Under the pieces are notes generated by a model that was not told where the DNA came from, ran no database searches, and was given only the letters and a program-made list of their open reading frames with translations. A stretch of DNA of 64,000 nt from Mesostigma viride (Eukaryota; Streptophyta; Mesostigmatophyceae; Mesostigmatales; Mesostigmataceae), in contig RPFO01000127.1 in the NCBI GenBank assembly GCA_009746045.1, positions 1,291,538 to 1,355,537 of the forward strand, given 5' to 3'. Both the position numbers and the translations under genes were made by a program. Positions 34,335-46,596 of the stretch are shown piece after piece (the stretch's first letter is position 1; each line of letters opens with the position of its first letter).

Positions 34335-34477
34335 CGTAGATAGGCTTTTCTAGACTAGATATAGCTTAGAGTTAGGTTAGTTCGATTACGCGGCTTCCTC
34401 CACACCACCCATCCAACCTGGAATATGTGCTACATGATCTCCCAACGGAGACATGTTATAATTTAATTTAATTTTTA
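34335..34477 (+). repeat. LINE 3' UTR with terminal hairpins
   Basis: Contains the AGATAGGCTTTTCTAGA and TTAGAGTTAGGTTAGTTCG blocks shared with 6164-6236, 9360-9420 and 11925-12000. It ends in ATATGTGCTACATGATCTCC, then CAACGGAGACATGTTATAAT and an ATTT tail. ATGT-GCT-ACAT and CTCC-CAAC-GGAG can each form a small hairpin, probably the RT recognition site. Confidence 0.75.
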
Positions 34478-35025
34478 ATCTACGTCGGCCATAAGCCCTG
34501 GCAGGCGACCCCCCCCCCCCCGCGGCCCCAGCGACTCCAGACGCCCCAGCTTAGGGGAATATAGCAGTAGTAGTGTAGAATAGATAGACCGTGGCCATGT
34601 ACATGTACGCCTCCTAGAGGCACTATCTCAGCTAAGCCACGCGCTTTACTTCATCATGTACATGTGTGCCTATTATGAGCCACACCCCAGATGATGCCTA
34701 GCTTTATTTAGTTCTGTTGTGCCTATGCAGGGAATAACTCTCTGCTGATCGACGCCATGCCCTAGCTTCTTTGTATAGCTATGCTGATCTTCCCCCCCAT
34801 GACAGGCTCCCCCTTCGCTGGGCATAGCTTGAAGATCATGGGGATGCCAGTGCCCTGGTGCACCTAGAGCAAGGGTCCTTTACATCCCCACCCTTGCAGG
34901 AAGTAGCTTAGGATGTATGATAGGCCATACGCCCCCTCTCAAGGGCTATGTGCTACATATACTCCCAACGGAGTTATGTTACAATTCAATGCTAAAATTT
35001 GATTAAATTAAATTTAATTATTGTT
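34478..35025 (+). repeat. ORF1-only element 3' fragment
   Basis: Starts within ORF1 (CTACGTCGGCCATAAGCCCT = YVGHKP) and continues through the complete family 3' UTR to the hairpin segment at 34949-34983 and an AAATTTAATT-rich tail to about 35025. Confidence 0.75.
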
Positions 35026-35628
35026 TGGCGCACAGCAGGGCGGTGTGGAGGAAGAGGTACCGGCCAGTTCTGATACTCTGCTGCCCCGGCCCCGGCCATA
35101 GATGATGCACGTATGCATGCTCATGCACGTGTACGTGCATGCATGAAACGTTGCACGTTGCGTGTTGTAGGCACGAATAGTTGAATGTGTTACTTTATTG
35201 CAAGTTTACTGTTTACGTCAACTTATTCTTAAAATAAATATTGATGGGGGAGGTTGCGAAATCAAATCTAGTGAGCTAGACGATGGCGTCAAGAAGGCTG
35301 TAGCCATTAGCCAAGAAAATCAAAACAACAGCACGCGGTTGATTTTCTGCAGTTCAGCTCAGATTACACCCTGAGGATAGCCGCTGCACTACCGCCTCGT
35401 CTGCCATTACAGTAGAGGAGAGCTCAGATGAGGAATATACCCCCCTCTAGAGTGACTATATGGATGGGGCATGATGCAGACGATATTTGTAACTTTCGAG
35501 TAATTATTTTCTAATGAGATTAGCATAGTACTCCATGGCATGCCCATTTTACTTACATCCAGGTATCTTGAGGTGCGCACATAATTCGAGAAGCCCGGGG
35601 TCACCAGGCAGCCTCAAGCCTTACGATC
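35026..35628. other. Intergenic and 3' flank of the minus-strand GT29 gene
   Basis: No gene seen. A near-palindrome CATGCACGTGTACGTGCATG lies at about 35129-35148. On the minus strand, TGTAA occurs about 75-80 bases past the GT29 stop (rc near 35549-35553); TGTAA is the usual green-algal polyadenylation signal, so it may serve here. Confidence 0.4.
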
Positions 35629-38600
35629 TTATGGCCTGGCCTTTGATGCCGATAGTGCGTAGATATCAGACATTTGGCAGCGGGCAATGGTGCAATGGTT
35701 TAGGATACCCAGGCGGCCCAAGAACGCAACCACCTTGCTTTCCGCATCAAAAGAATGGACTGGGTGGCCTGACGACCGGCTGCTCAGCTTCGTATAGTAC
35801 TGGTATGGCAGCCCATTCTCTTCATTCTCGCCGAAACCAAACACGGACACTCGCTGGCATAGGTTGATCAGCCTGCAGATTGTGACGGCAGCCATTGTCA
35901 AAATCGTCGAAGAATGGACGGTACCAGCATGGCAAGGTCAGTGGTACAAGACCCAAAGGGATGATCAATGCAAGAAGAAGCATCACACAAAGAAACGCGC
36001 AAATGATCATGTCGCCTGAGATCTGCCTGCAAACGGCTTCCCTGCATCCTTCTTCTGACACATCACCCAAGCATTGCAAGAACGGCCTGGGATAAACTGT
36101 GCCTACAATAGTTAAATCACAAGAAAAGCATAGCAACTCTGCTGAAGGCAACTAATCAATCTATTTGCGCAACAACTATAAACCGGCCGCCCTGCAATTC
36201 ATAACCCCAGAAAAAAGCAAAAGCCGGGGTGGAATAGACAAAGAACATTGCATACCCGAATACGGCGACCATCCCCGAGGTGGGTGCGTCCCCTCCCTTG
36301 AAGTCGCCCCCCCCCGCCGCCTTGACACACTCTCGGAAATGCACCACCATGTTCTGCGCGTGCGATACGACCGCGCGGTTCAGCACGAGGATGCGCACGC
36401 CCGCCTCCCGCTGCATGCGCGCGTACAGAGCCAGCGCCTCCCTGTCAGGTGGGGAACACGAGCAAACGGATGTTTATACGCACAAACAAAAACTGTTATT
36501 TATATCCTGGGAGCAATTACAGCAGAGACACAAACAGCTTGCTCGTGAGGAAAAGAGGCTGATAGAGAGCTGTAGCTTGACAGTACAGATTTACCATGCT
36601 GTTTCCTTTTGACCTTGCCGTGTGCTTTACCAGGCGACGACATTGTCTCGTGTTTAGAGATCGATACCTCACTCCATCCCAGCTAATGCTCCACGGCCCT
36701 TGTTCAAACAGTGCCCGCGGTTATTTGCAACAGGAAAGCAACACCCACCTGACAGTATCGGCCCCCGTTCGCGACGACACAAAGGTGACACCTGGCTCGA
36801 CCGGGTAGAGCGGCCGCTCCGGCTTCATCCGGCCGTAGCTGTTGTTGTCCCGGACAAGAAGCAGACAAGGAGGAGCAAGGACAGCACGTGCGGCCGTATA
36901 GAAAAGCAAAAAGAATCTCTACAGTGTGCTAATCAATGGCCAGCATGCTCGATAGAGGTGCGAAGTCGGCGGCCAGGGTTGTCGCAGGCTGTGCATCCAC
37001 TGTGACATGTGTGTGCCGTGTGCCGTGTGCCGTGTGCCGTGTGCCGTGTGCCGTGTGCCGTGTGCCGTGTGCCGTGTGCCGTGTATGTTTTTCTGGGTGC
37101 GTGCGAGGGTGGGGCTGCGGTCAGGCAGGTGACCTGGGCTGAGGGGATGACATGGTGAACCAGTGACAACAAAGGGTAAGCCAAAAACAAAGGCCAAAAC
37201 AGATGATTAAGGGTAAAAGGCGAAAACTAAAAGCGCTCCAATGGTCCGTAAGATGTTGAGAGAGAATTATTGCAAGGATGCATGCATCTTCGTTGCATGG
37301 TTTTGTGTAGCCATAATGTGGCTGGCGTCGGCTACCCATTCGCCTCAACATAGCATGCGCACTAGCCACTCACCGCCGCAACACACGGGCAAACCTAGCT
37401 GGCCACTCACCGCAACAATGCATGGGCATCCTGGCTGGCCACTGACCGCCGCAATGCATGGGCATCTGAGCTGGCCACTCACCGCCGTGACCACATGTGG
37501 TTGAGAAGCCGCATCGTCGTCTTGGTCCCCACGTGCTGCTCGTAACCTCTGGTGGGCGCCTGGTTTATGCGCACCACCATGTCGTGTGCGTCGATCATCG
37601 GCCCCAACTTGGCCCCCAGTAGCCCCCCGCTGTTGCCCACCACCGCGCACGTGCCCCAGGTATAGGGCGCGAACGCAGCGTCGGCGCTCTCTGGCAGGAT
37701 GGAGGAGAGGGCGGCGACGGGCGTGCGCTTGAGGTTGGGCATCTGGCGGTGAAGAAATAAGTTGCGGGGGCTGCGGCGGGAGTTTTTTTTTTTTTGGGGG
37801 GGGGGGGGGGGGCAGTGGAGGTTTGGGAACGGCGGAGGTCATAACGCGGGGTTGACAGGAGTGCGTGAGAGAGAAAGCGCTTTAACAGAGGTGGGGGAGG
37901 GCAATGAGAGAGCAGAGGGGAGGGTGGAAGGGGAAGAGTGTTGATCAGCACGACAAGGGAATGGGGGCGAGGAAAATGTGGGAAACTAGGGGGGGGAGGA
38001 ATGAGGGATGGAGCAGGCAACAGAAGTAGAACGTTTAGAGGCAGAAGCAGGCCCGCGGTTATGCAGTTGTGTTGGCAAGGAAGAGGGTGAAACCACCAGA
38101 TGGCATACTACACAAGCATGAGCGGAGGTGAGGAGTCCAGTGCACCACGGGCGGGCTAGGCTTCGCGAGGGCTACCCCTTGATAAAGGGGTAGGCATTTC
38201 CTACTAGTCCTACGATAGGCAAGAGTACAGGCAGAGACTTTGGCGAGCAAATCCTTATCTCGATTCAATGAAGGCGTGAAGATGGTGGGGTGACGATGTC
38301 AAGTGGCAGAGGGTGGGGTGACAATGTCAAGTGGCAACTGGGAAAACAATGGTGGCATGACTACGTGGCATTAGGGCACCAGAGGCATAGTTCTGACCAC
38401 CATTTCTTGTCCTCCACGTCTGCGCTGTTCATGGAATGACCGGTCCCCTCCCCCTCCCCCTCCCCCTTCTGCCTCCCCAAGCACCAAAAGTTGCCTATCC
38501 ACCATCCAGACAGGCCTTGCCCCTAATCCACACAGCACACCACAACATCAACGAGCCACACATGCCAATCGTGCACGCCAGCCAGCGACCCGGCCACCCC

Positions 38601-40000
38601 CACATCATGCCGCACACGAGAAGGGCCGAGGCCACCTGTCGCATGCAGCTCCCCGCTGCTTGCTCTCGCCCCCACCCCCACCCACCCACTTCCCACGTAT
38701 CTATGCACAGCTCATGCCCATGCCACACAAAATCCAGACAGACGTCGGGACCAGAACCACAGGCAGGCGCGCAGACAGCCACGGCCACTCCAGCGCATGC
38801 TCACTTGAAGCCCTTTGGGTAGGTGATGGGGAACCCCTCCGGAAGCGCCCTCATCTTATCCGGGTGCGCCCGCTTGCATACTTCCAGCAGCCGCCCCAGC
38901 CCGGCCTTGAGCTTCTTCTGCTTGCCGCCCACCAGCCGCTGCGTCGGGTCCTCCCAGCCGGCCTTGCCACCAGGCATCTTGCGCACGGTCAGCGTCATGC
39001 TAGACAGCACCACAAAGCTGCCGTCGGGTTGGCCGACGCAACCGGGGGGGAGCTGGAAGACAACACCCTTGAAGAGCTTTGCATCGTGCTCGTCGCTGGC
39101 ATAAGAGTTGCGCGGGGGCGGGGTGGATGCAAGGGACCCGGTGGAGGGTGCGGACGCGGGCGGCGCCGTGACGGCAACAGATCCTTGCACCAGGAACGAG
39201 CGCTTGTCGGGCAGCAGCTGGGCGCCCGCAGGGAGCTGGACGACCACGGTGCTCCCCGTGGACGGCCGCAGGGTGGAGCCCTTGGGGAGGATGATGGGCT
39301 CGGGGTTGTCATGCAGGTAGATGCGCACCGCCTGCATGACCTCGCTCCGCTTGCTGCTGCCCACCGCATCCGTAGGGTTTGTTGCTGCTGGCGTCTGCAC
39401 GTTGAGGGTTTCGGCTGGGTTGCCGATATTGCTAGCCTGGCTTGATGCGCCAGCAGCGTTGCCAACGGTAAATAGCTGTCCGTCGGGCTCGTCGGGCTCT
39501 TCTTCCGGCTCTTCCTCCTCGTCGTCATCGGGCGTGTCGTCGCTGGCGTCATCGCTCTCTTCTCGTGTAACCTGCGCCTCGGGCTCGCCTACATCGTCCT
39601 GGATGATGACGGCGGCATTCTGCTGGTCAGAACTACCAGCATTGTCAGCAATTGCCGCCCCCAATGCCTCGCGGATTGTATTGTCAGCTACGTAAGCGCT
39701 ACCTCCGACTAGGAAATCCTGCACGCCCACCTCTGGTTGTGTCAAAAAAATGCCCTGGTTTACAAGACTGTATGATCCTAACGCCCGCGGTGTGCCCGTC
39801 TCGGTTACGGCAGCATTGCTCTGCCAAGCTCCGCCGGCTTCGTTTTCTGCTCTGCTATCTGGAGGAGGGAACTGGCTGGAAATGAGCCCACGATATATAA
39901 TACTAAGTACCAGTGTAATGACTAGAAATGGAGTAAGCGAGCATGACTGTCGCTGATTAGCCCGCTTTGCCCTATTCGAAACATGCGTCAATTTAAACAT
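35629..40000 (-). CDS. Type II membrane GT29 sialyltransferase-like glycosyltransferase, five exons
   Basis: Exons on the minus strand: 40000-38805, 37770-37483, 36916-36749, 36441-36256 and 35872-35629 (TAA). All joins are phase 2, total 2082 nt, 693 aa. A short basic cytosolic tail precedes one membrane segment (FLVITLVLSIIYRGLI, residues about 25-40), then a very long stem with an acidic run (SDDASDDTPDDDEEEEPEEE). GT29 motifs: L-motif CAVVGNSGGLLG ... MIDAHDMVVRINQAP (about 440-482), S-motif TSGMVAVFGLINLCQRVSVFGFG (about 604-627), motif III-like GLPYQYYT and VS-like GHPVHSFDAE. This is a Golgi lumenal topology. Plant and algal GT29 proteins often use acceptors other than animal sialoglycans, so the donor is not assigned. 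All catalytic landmarks are present. Confidence 0.85.
36934..37110 (+). repeat. (GTGTGCC)n run in GT29 intron 2
   Basis: About ten tandem 7-bp units GTGTGCC at 37009-37083 within the intron between the L-motif exon and the next exon. It creates long spurious frames on both strands. Confidence 0.85.
37365..37490 (-). repeat. 36-bp tandem repeat carrying duplicated splice donors
   Basis: Four units starting at the 3' end of the L-motif exon. On the minus strand each has GCGG followed by GTGAGTGGC (GTCAGTGGC in one), with GT at 37482, 37446, 37410 and 37373. The first is the phase-compatible donor used in the model. Extending to a later donor would place TGA directly after the exon. Confidence 0.75.
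37743..38804 (-). other. GT29 intron 1
   Basis: Donor AA/GTGAGC at 38804 and acceptor CCGCAG/C before 37770. It contains a poly(A)/poly(C)-rich tract (minus strand, about 37782-37812) just upstream of the acceptor, plus CT-rich and small tandem stretches (GGGTGACGATGTCAAGTGGC twice near 38288-38335). No coding sequence is seen. Confidence 0.6.
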
Positions 40001-40629
40001 TTTCGTCTACCTCTTTGTGTTTCACGAAGTGTCTCTCTCGACAGCACATTTGGTCATAGTCAATGCGCATTTAGGATAAACTTATTTGCAGACAATTGCT
40101 CGTAACTTTTGCAAAGTAACAAGACTTGACTTTGTCCTTATAATTCGGTCCATTGCTTGGCATTAGCTGCGCACGGAGCAGCAGAACCTTGGCGTTGCAT
40201 GAAGAATTGGTGGTTCGTGAATCGTGACTCCATAGCTGAGCCTTAACAATGGTGACAAGCGCCAGAAAGTCCAAAGTTGTGTCAGTCAGGTTGGTGAAAG
40301 GATGTTAGTAGAAAATTCGTTGAGATTCTTTATTATGTCCTGTAGTATCGGGCAATAGTAGTGCCATTAATGAGGGAGGAAGTGGAACATGGAATATGCC
40401 AGGAATCCAGTAACGAACTTGTTATGAACTTTGATTGGCATTGGATAATAAATATACCCATTTCCCCGAAAAAAAATAATTTTGAGAGGCACCTACAATG
40501 CAGGAGATGAGAGATCTCAGCTTCGCGCACGTTTTAGATACCGCACCACGTTTTAGATACCCCAGCAGTCGCGTGAAAGTCGTTTGAGTGCGTCCACGAA
40601 TCCGCAGCTAACTGAATCTACCAAGTGGC
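40001..40629. other. Divergent intergenic region between GT29 (-) and UBE2W (+)
   Basis: The two genes are head to head 630 bases apart, so the region may hold both promoters. GCACCACGTTTTAGATACC-type repeats occur near 40525-40562 (CACGTTTTAGATACC twice). No gene was found. Confidence 0.45.
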
Positions 40630-43600
40630 ATGTCCTCATCGGATAGGTGGTCATGAATACAACAGAGGCATAGAATCCACCTGGCGCACTCCCCTTCCAG
40701 CCTCCAGGCCGTTTCGCGAGCTGACATCGCTACGGGCAAGCGGCCTAGCTGGACATCTCTGGACACACCTTTGTGAGCGAAGCAGAACTCGAGGCGCAGG
40801 GGTGGCATGCAACGGGGACATCGACGTACCAGGCCGCGGTCAGCGGTTGCGACGCACGCGTGTTCCCAGGCAACATTTTCTCGATAACAGTGCGAAATTG
40901 GTGAGCGTAGATACCAGTTGCAGTTGACTAGTGCCTGGCCTCGGGAATTATTGGCCAACTCCATCGATCGGAGGTGCTGCTGGCCACTGACTGGTTTTGG
41001 GTTCGGCAGAGCATGTCTGGAAAATCCTTCATCTGTGGAGGGACTCCGCGAAGCGACCCCCTCTTCGTCTAATGGCAGTGAAATTGTTCAATACAGACTT
41101 TTAGCTATAAGTGGCAACGCGTCTCTTGACATAGACTGCCTGGAAGCCTGGTATTTGCTAGTATGGCTACGAATCGGCCTGCACCCAATTCTCAAGTACG
41201 TACTGTGTCGTGAATGCTTTTTCTCCTCGCGGTACATCCTGTTGTGCCCACGGGATAAGGCACACCCATGAATATAGCTTTCCTATTGCAAAGATTAGAG
41301 TCATGCTGCCGGCGTCCAGTGGTCCTTCTATCTTGGAGTTCTCGCTGTGGATGACGAAGGCAGCTGTGAAGTCAAAATTTCTTCGTTTGTCCATCCCTTG
41401 ACGGAAAGTAGGCGTCCCGCTCACGTCAGGCAAAGCCCGTGTTCCAATCAAATTGCTTGTCACTGCAGGGCCTTGGCAGGATAGCGTCCGGGAGGTTGCA
41501 AAAGGAGCTGAAGGAGTGGCAGACTTCGCCGCCCGATGGCTTCAGTAGACAAGAGAGTGACAATTTGCAAAGGTGCGAGAGCAATTGCAGGACGCGATGC
41601 ACGGCTTACTATAGCCTAGGGAAGCTGCAATTTTTGGCCATTTGGAGGCTGCAAGGAGGCTGTAAGAAGTCATACGATGTATGTACATACTATGTATCCC
41701 GATGTGTATGAAGATATCTAGTTTTTCTTTCTCTTGTCTCCCAGGCACCGTAGCGATGGCAGTCACGGTTGCCTGTTGCTGTGTTGGGCTCATGCGGCAT
41801 GTATATACCAGGATGGTGAAATCCAGGACTGCCCACACGGCTCGCTTGTGAATCTGGGGTAGCCCAGTAGGTCAGCTATCTTGGGGCTGAACGGGTGTGC
41901 ATCGCTGGGAGTGACTTGGACCGTTGGGAGGATTGCCGGGGGTGCTGTGACGCCCAGGTACACGGGTTTGATGTCGAGGCTGACAGCATTAGCAGCACAT
42001 CATGCTGAAAGCTTTCACAAACTGTGTTTAATTGCGTGTCTCTCCTGCCAGGGGGTGCCCCCATTAAAACAATAAAATTCCATGTCAGGTCATGTACGTT
42101 TACAAACCCGTGCTGGATGTTGCCAGCCATTCGCTCGATATGCACCACTCTTATGCCGCCATGGGCAAGCATGTCTTGGCTGCAAGGTCTGTATTCTGTG
42201 GCATCCAGCCGGCTTGACATGCCCTTGCCTTGGCGGTGATGAAGCATAGTTTTGAGGTACCATGCTACTAGCACTTGAACAAAGAACTGCACCTCTGATT
42301 ACGCGCTGCTTATGCACCCTGCGCGGTGTACATTCTGCGCTATTATGATCACCCTGCAGTTGGGTGATCACGATGCAAGGGGCGCCAGGCACGCTGTACG
42401 CGGGGGAGCGTTTCCGGTTGCAGATCAACTTCCCCTCCGACTACCCCATGGAGTCGCCCGAGGTAATGGCTTAGTTACTGTACTCTAGCTGATGAAGCCG
42501 CTTGAGGTATTGGCTTATTTCCTTTAGTGGCGCTATAACTAGAGTATAGGTGTGCCCATGGTTGTACGCAATACTCTGTTAGGGGTTTGCATGTGTGTGT
42601 TTGCATGTGTGTGTTTGTATGTGTGTGTTTGTATGTGTTGTGTGTGTGTTTGTATGTGTTGTTTGCGTGTGCGTGTGCGTGTGCGTGTGCGTGTGCGTGT
42701 GCGTGTGCGTGTGCGTGTGCGTGTGCGTGTGCGTGTGCGTGTGCGTGTGCGTGTGCGTGTGCGTGTGCGTGTGCGTGTGCGTGTGCGTGTGCGTGTGCGT
42801 GTGCGTGTGCGTGTGCGTGTGCGTGTGCGTGTGCGTGTGCGTGTGCGTGTGCGTGTGCGTGTGCGTGTGCGTGTGCGTGTGCGTGTGCGTGTGCGTGTGC
42901 GTGTGCGTGTGCGTGTGCGTGTGCGTGTGCGTGTGCGTGTGCGTGTGTGTGTGCGTGTGCGTGTGCCTGTGCGTGTCTGTGTCTCTGTGTGTGTATTTGT
43001 GTTAATGCCGTCCCTGCAGTTGCGTCGCATTCAAACCGACAAACCTGGCGGCTTGCAGTTCCCCTCTTCTCCCGCTCTGTCCTTCTCTGCTGTTCTGCAA
43101 CGGTGATCAGCCAGGGGCCGGCGTGGGACTTGAAGCCATAAATAGCCCTGCATGGAAGACGACGAGGCCCTGGCATGAATGAGATGAGGGCGGGGGGAAG
43201 ACTGAGAGGGGGGGGGGGGGGTAGTTGGCTGCCATGCCCAGGGCAGTGAATGACCGAGTGATTGCATGCATGCACATGGCACTTGGCAGGGGCCCTTTGG
43301 GCCCCCGTGTTCGTAGGGATATCCCTTTCCAGTCTTATCCCCGCCGCCAGTTCTTTTTGTGGCAGCTCTCCCTTTCCTTTTGTTTTTCCCTCTCTGACAA
43401 ACCTGTGTGCCATCTCCTATGGCATTGTGCTCGGCCCCCGTGCTGCGTCATGCTTGATCCCGCCATGGGCGCGCAGGTCCAATTTGTGGACGTTCCGATC
43501 CACCCTCACATCTACAGCAACGGCCACATCTGCCTGGGTACGTGCGCGGAGATGCCAGCGCACTGTAATCGTGTGATGCATTGCCCCATGCTGCCCCCCC

Positions 43601-45556
43601 CCCTTGGCCCATTGTTGGGAAATACGGAGCAACATTCTTGAGCGCTTTGGTGGGGCATGTATTTGGGCTTGGGTGACACATGCATCCCTTGGGATTCAGC
43701 TTTGTGTGTCTTTATGTAAACACTAGGTGGACCTCACTCACGCGTGTGCCTTGTATTTGTGCCTGGTGACGTTGCGAGCAGATATCCTGTACAGCGGCTG
43801 GTCTCCCGCCCTCACCGTGTCGTCGGTCTGCATTAGCCTCCTCTCCATGCTGTCGAGCTGCACAGAGAAGGTGAGCCGCGTCCCTCGTCCGCATGAGCCT
43901 GCCTCCTCTACTACGGTGGGCAGCCTAACTATGTGCAGGGTTCCTCGTAGGTAATCTACAAAGCGGGCCCCGCGGCCTTCTTGTGCTCGATGTGCTGCAC
44001 AGAGAAGAAGGCATGCCTCATGTTGGCACAGGCCATGAGTAGACATAACTAACCATGCACCGAGCATGCCTTTCGGCGATTGTCTGAGCGCCACCACACG
44101 CGGCATGCATGGATGCTTGTAGTGCGGTCATGAAATGTAAAGGGTTTGGGGGTTCGGGTCTTCGGGACGTGGGTGCCGCTGTGTGGTAGTGCGCATTAAA
44201 ATTGTGTGGTTGCGGAGCGGTAGTCCCACCCCCCCGGTGTGCTGTTTCTGCTTCAGTGTGCCGCAGTCAGCGTCGTCTTTCTTTGCATGTGCGCATGCTG
44301 GTCTCATGGACATAGTGGCAATTTCATACCTCTCACGTTGCCTCGCCCCTTTCCCTGTTTGGCCGCTCTCATGCCCGCCGTGCGCTCTAAACCTGAAAAC
44401 GGAATTCCTCATCCCTCAACCCTCCGCACAATTGCTACTACCTCAACCCTGCGCATAACATACTTCTAATCCTTCAACCCTGCGCAGGTCGCGCCACCCG
44501 ACAACGACCGCTATGTGAAGAACTGTGCGGGGAGGTCTGCCAAGGAAACGCGGTGGGTTATGTAATTTAAGTCATAATACTAGAAGCATGTTTGCCATAT
44601 CCGTGGTAGTGTACAGACATTGAGAACTAAAGGCCAAAGACTGTGAAGTCAGCAACCGTAATCGGGGAAAAATCGGCAGCATTAGTGGAGTGGCATATTT
44701 GTAGTATATACTGGGGGAGGATGTACGGTTTCACATAGTACAGAAGTGTATATGTAGCACTTCAGTACTAATACTATCAGTATATATTGTAGCCTGTCTT
44801 TGTATTTGTGGTCCCTCATGCTCTTGGCTTCCGTCTTCACCCATGTCTTCCAAGCCATGCCACTCTTGTCGCCCTAATTTGTGGCTAATGGCTGACAGAT
44901 GAATATAGGGCACCTGGATGTACTGTCGGTATGCCTTTGGTAACTCGGTCATCAGCTGGGCTTGTCTTGGGTCCCATGCCTAGTCCTTTCTCTTGTCAAG
45001 GTCGCCCATTGTGGGGTTTGTCTTGGGGTTCCCTCGAGCATGGGTGGTGCAGAGAATGGCGGTTTGGGGACGACTCCGCCATGGTTTGCGCCAGGTTGTG
45101 CACATGTGGACAAGAGCCATGGCCACATGTGTACACAGTGGCAGCCTTGTAGAGTTGGGGGATGGCATGGCTGGCCTCGCAATGACCTCCTTGTCCATAT
45201 CCTGTTACAGGGTTATATAGGGTTGCATAGGGTCGTGTAGGATTGTATAGGGCTGGATAGGGTTGTATAGGGTCGCATAGGGTTGGATAGGGTTGGATAG
45301 GGTTGGATAGGGTTGGATAGGGTTGGATAGGGTTGGATAGGGTTGGATAGGGTTGGATAGGGTTGGATAGGGTTGGATAGGGTCGTATAGGGTTGGGTAC
45401 GGTCTAGCCGATCTACTCGAGATCCGCCTTTGTAGTTTGGGATAGACTATCGGGGCGTCTAAATCCATGGCACATCTATGTTGTTCGGGATGCTCCCCCC
45501 CCCCTGCATTTACCCCCTGCATGCGCAGGTGGTGGTTCCACGATGACAAGGTGTAA
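40630..45556 (+). CDS. UBE2W: Ubiquitin-conjugating enzyme E2, UBE2W / plant UBC15-18 type, seven exons
   Basis: Exons 41480-41572, 42360-42462, 43477-43537, 43782-43870, 44488-44552 and 45529-45556 (TAA) join in phase. A tiny first exon, 40630-40646 (MSSSD plus two bases), fits in phase but is tentative. The total is 456 nt, 151 aa. The order matches plant UBC16: RLQKELKEWQTSPPDGF, WVITMQGAPGTLYAGERF, HPHIYSNGHICLDIL with catalytic Cys about 90, WSPALTVSSVCISLLSMLSS, DNDRYVKNC, and the C-terminal ETRWWFHDDKV. UBE2W-type E2s attach ubiquitin to protein N-termini; that activity is family knowledge. Introns 3 and 6 carry large simple repeats. Confidence 0.93.
42588..42995 (+). repeat. (GTGTGC)n microsatellite in UBE2W intron
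   Basis: GTGTTTGCAT/GTATGTGT repeats lead into about 48 uninterrupted GTGTGC hexamers (42664-42945), then degenerate GT-rich sequence. Very long Cys-Val, Arg-Val and Ala-His frames here are artefacts of the repeat. Confidence 0.95.
45200..45400 (+). repeat. (GGTTGGATAG)n decamer array in the last UBE2W intron
   Basis: About twenty decamers GGTTGGATAG/GGGTCGTATA between 45207 and 45400. They give a repetitive PIQPYPTLSN frame on the minus strand that is not a gene. The core contains ATAGGGTT but is not a canonical TTTAGGG telomere repeat. Confidence 0.9.
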
Positions 45557-46596
45557 GACCCGTTGCAGGAGGACATGCATTGGTGCGCCTGCACTTCAAG
45601 AAACGTCAAGAAAGGGGAGGGGGGCCATTGTGGTGTGCCCAGCTTAGAATGTGGCAAACAGTCGTCCTGGTGTGAGAGGATAAAGAATTGGAGGGAAGGG
45701 CTGTCGCTCTTTGCACCTGCACAGGCACATGGCAGTTTGGTTGTTGGGTCTCTTTTGACACCTTGCTTGTTGAAGTCCAGGGCCATGGGTGGCTAGGAAA
45801 CACATCCCATCATTGGGGATTATGGCAGGAAATCAACTGGCAGTTGGAGACACTGGCTGCCATGGAATTCATGTTGAGCGTTCGAGATAGTCAGTGTATC
45901 TAGAAGCTATATTCAGCCCAGGGGATCTATCTGGTGGTTTTTGGAATTGAGCGAAGAAATCCCAGTTTGCATGGTTGAGGAGTTCTGTAAATATAAAATT
46001 AAATATTTCATTTTGCAAGGTATGTTATATAGTTCAAGTCAGGACGTTTTGTGTTACACTATACTCGTGCAAATGTAAACACTCCTGGCCACTATACAGA
46101 ATCACTCTCAATTCCTGCATGCAGGCGCAAGCAACAAACACGGTCCACTAAGGTAAACGCATGGGTTAATTCTTAGCTACACCGCGTCGATCAAAGTCCT
46201 CGCGCTCTGATATATATTGGCGGCCGGCCGGCCAGCCATTCGCACCGGCCGGCCGGCCGCAATACATTATTACTTAGTGAGACAACTATGCCTGGACGCG
46301 CGCATGGCGATACATGTCAATCCATGCATCATAATACACATTCATCATAATCTGAACGACTAATTAATTTTAATAAATTTACACACATGACTGTGCGCGT
46401 CACATGAGCGCGATCGAAGAAGTCCTCGGGGAAATGATGATGGGATGGGGTGGATGGATGGCGCTATCTAGGTCCAACATTTAAATTAAATTAAATTAAA
46501 TTAAATTAAATTATATTATATTATAAATTAAATTAAACTAAATTAAATTATAACATGGTTGTCATTATAATATGGTTGTCTCCTTGATAACATCTT
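45557..46596. other. 3' flank of UBE2W, no further gene
   Basis: A TGTAA overlaps the UBE2W stop region (45552-45556) and another lies at about 45986. A strong inverted repeat lies at 46216-46264. 46484-46556 is an AAATT-rich run followed by ATAACATGG, the reverse complement of a LINE tail and hairpin end, suggesting a truncated minus-strand LINE tail. Confidence 0.45.
46216..46264. repeat. GC-rich inverted repeat (possible cruciform)
   Basis: Left arm ATTGGCGGCCGGCCGGCC and right arm GGCCGGCCGGCCGCAAT are complementary over about 17 bases around a 13-base spacer (AGCCATTCGCACC). The arms consist of overlapping NotI/FseI-like GGCCGGCC units in an otherwise AT-rich stretch. Confidence 0.8.

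Noticed and set aside
38059..38822. Extra exons between GT29 exons 1 and 2
   Set aside because: Frames here are low-complexity and lack paired splice sites; exon 1 and exon 2 join in phase without them.
42475..43413. Long frames on both strands (312 aa and 184 aa, His-Ala, Arg-Val or Cys-Val repeats)
   Set aside because: They are translations of the (GTGTGC)n microsatellite inside a UBE2W intron.
45200..45400. Interstitial telomere repeat
   Set aside because: The decamer GGTTGGATAG is not TTTAGGG, TTTTAGGG or another known algal telomere unit.
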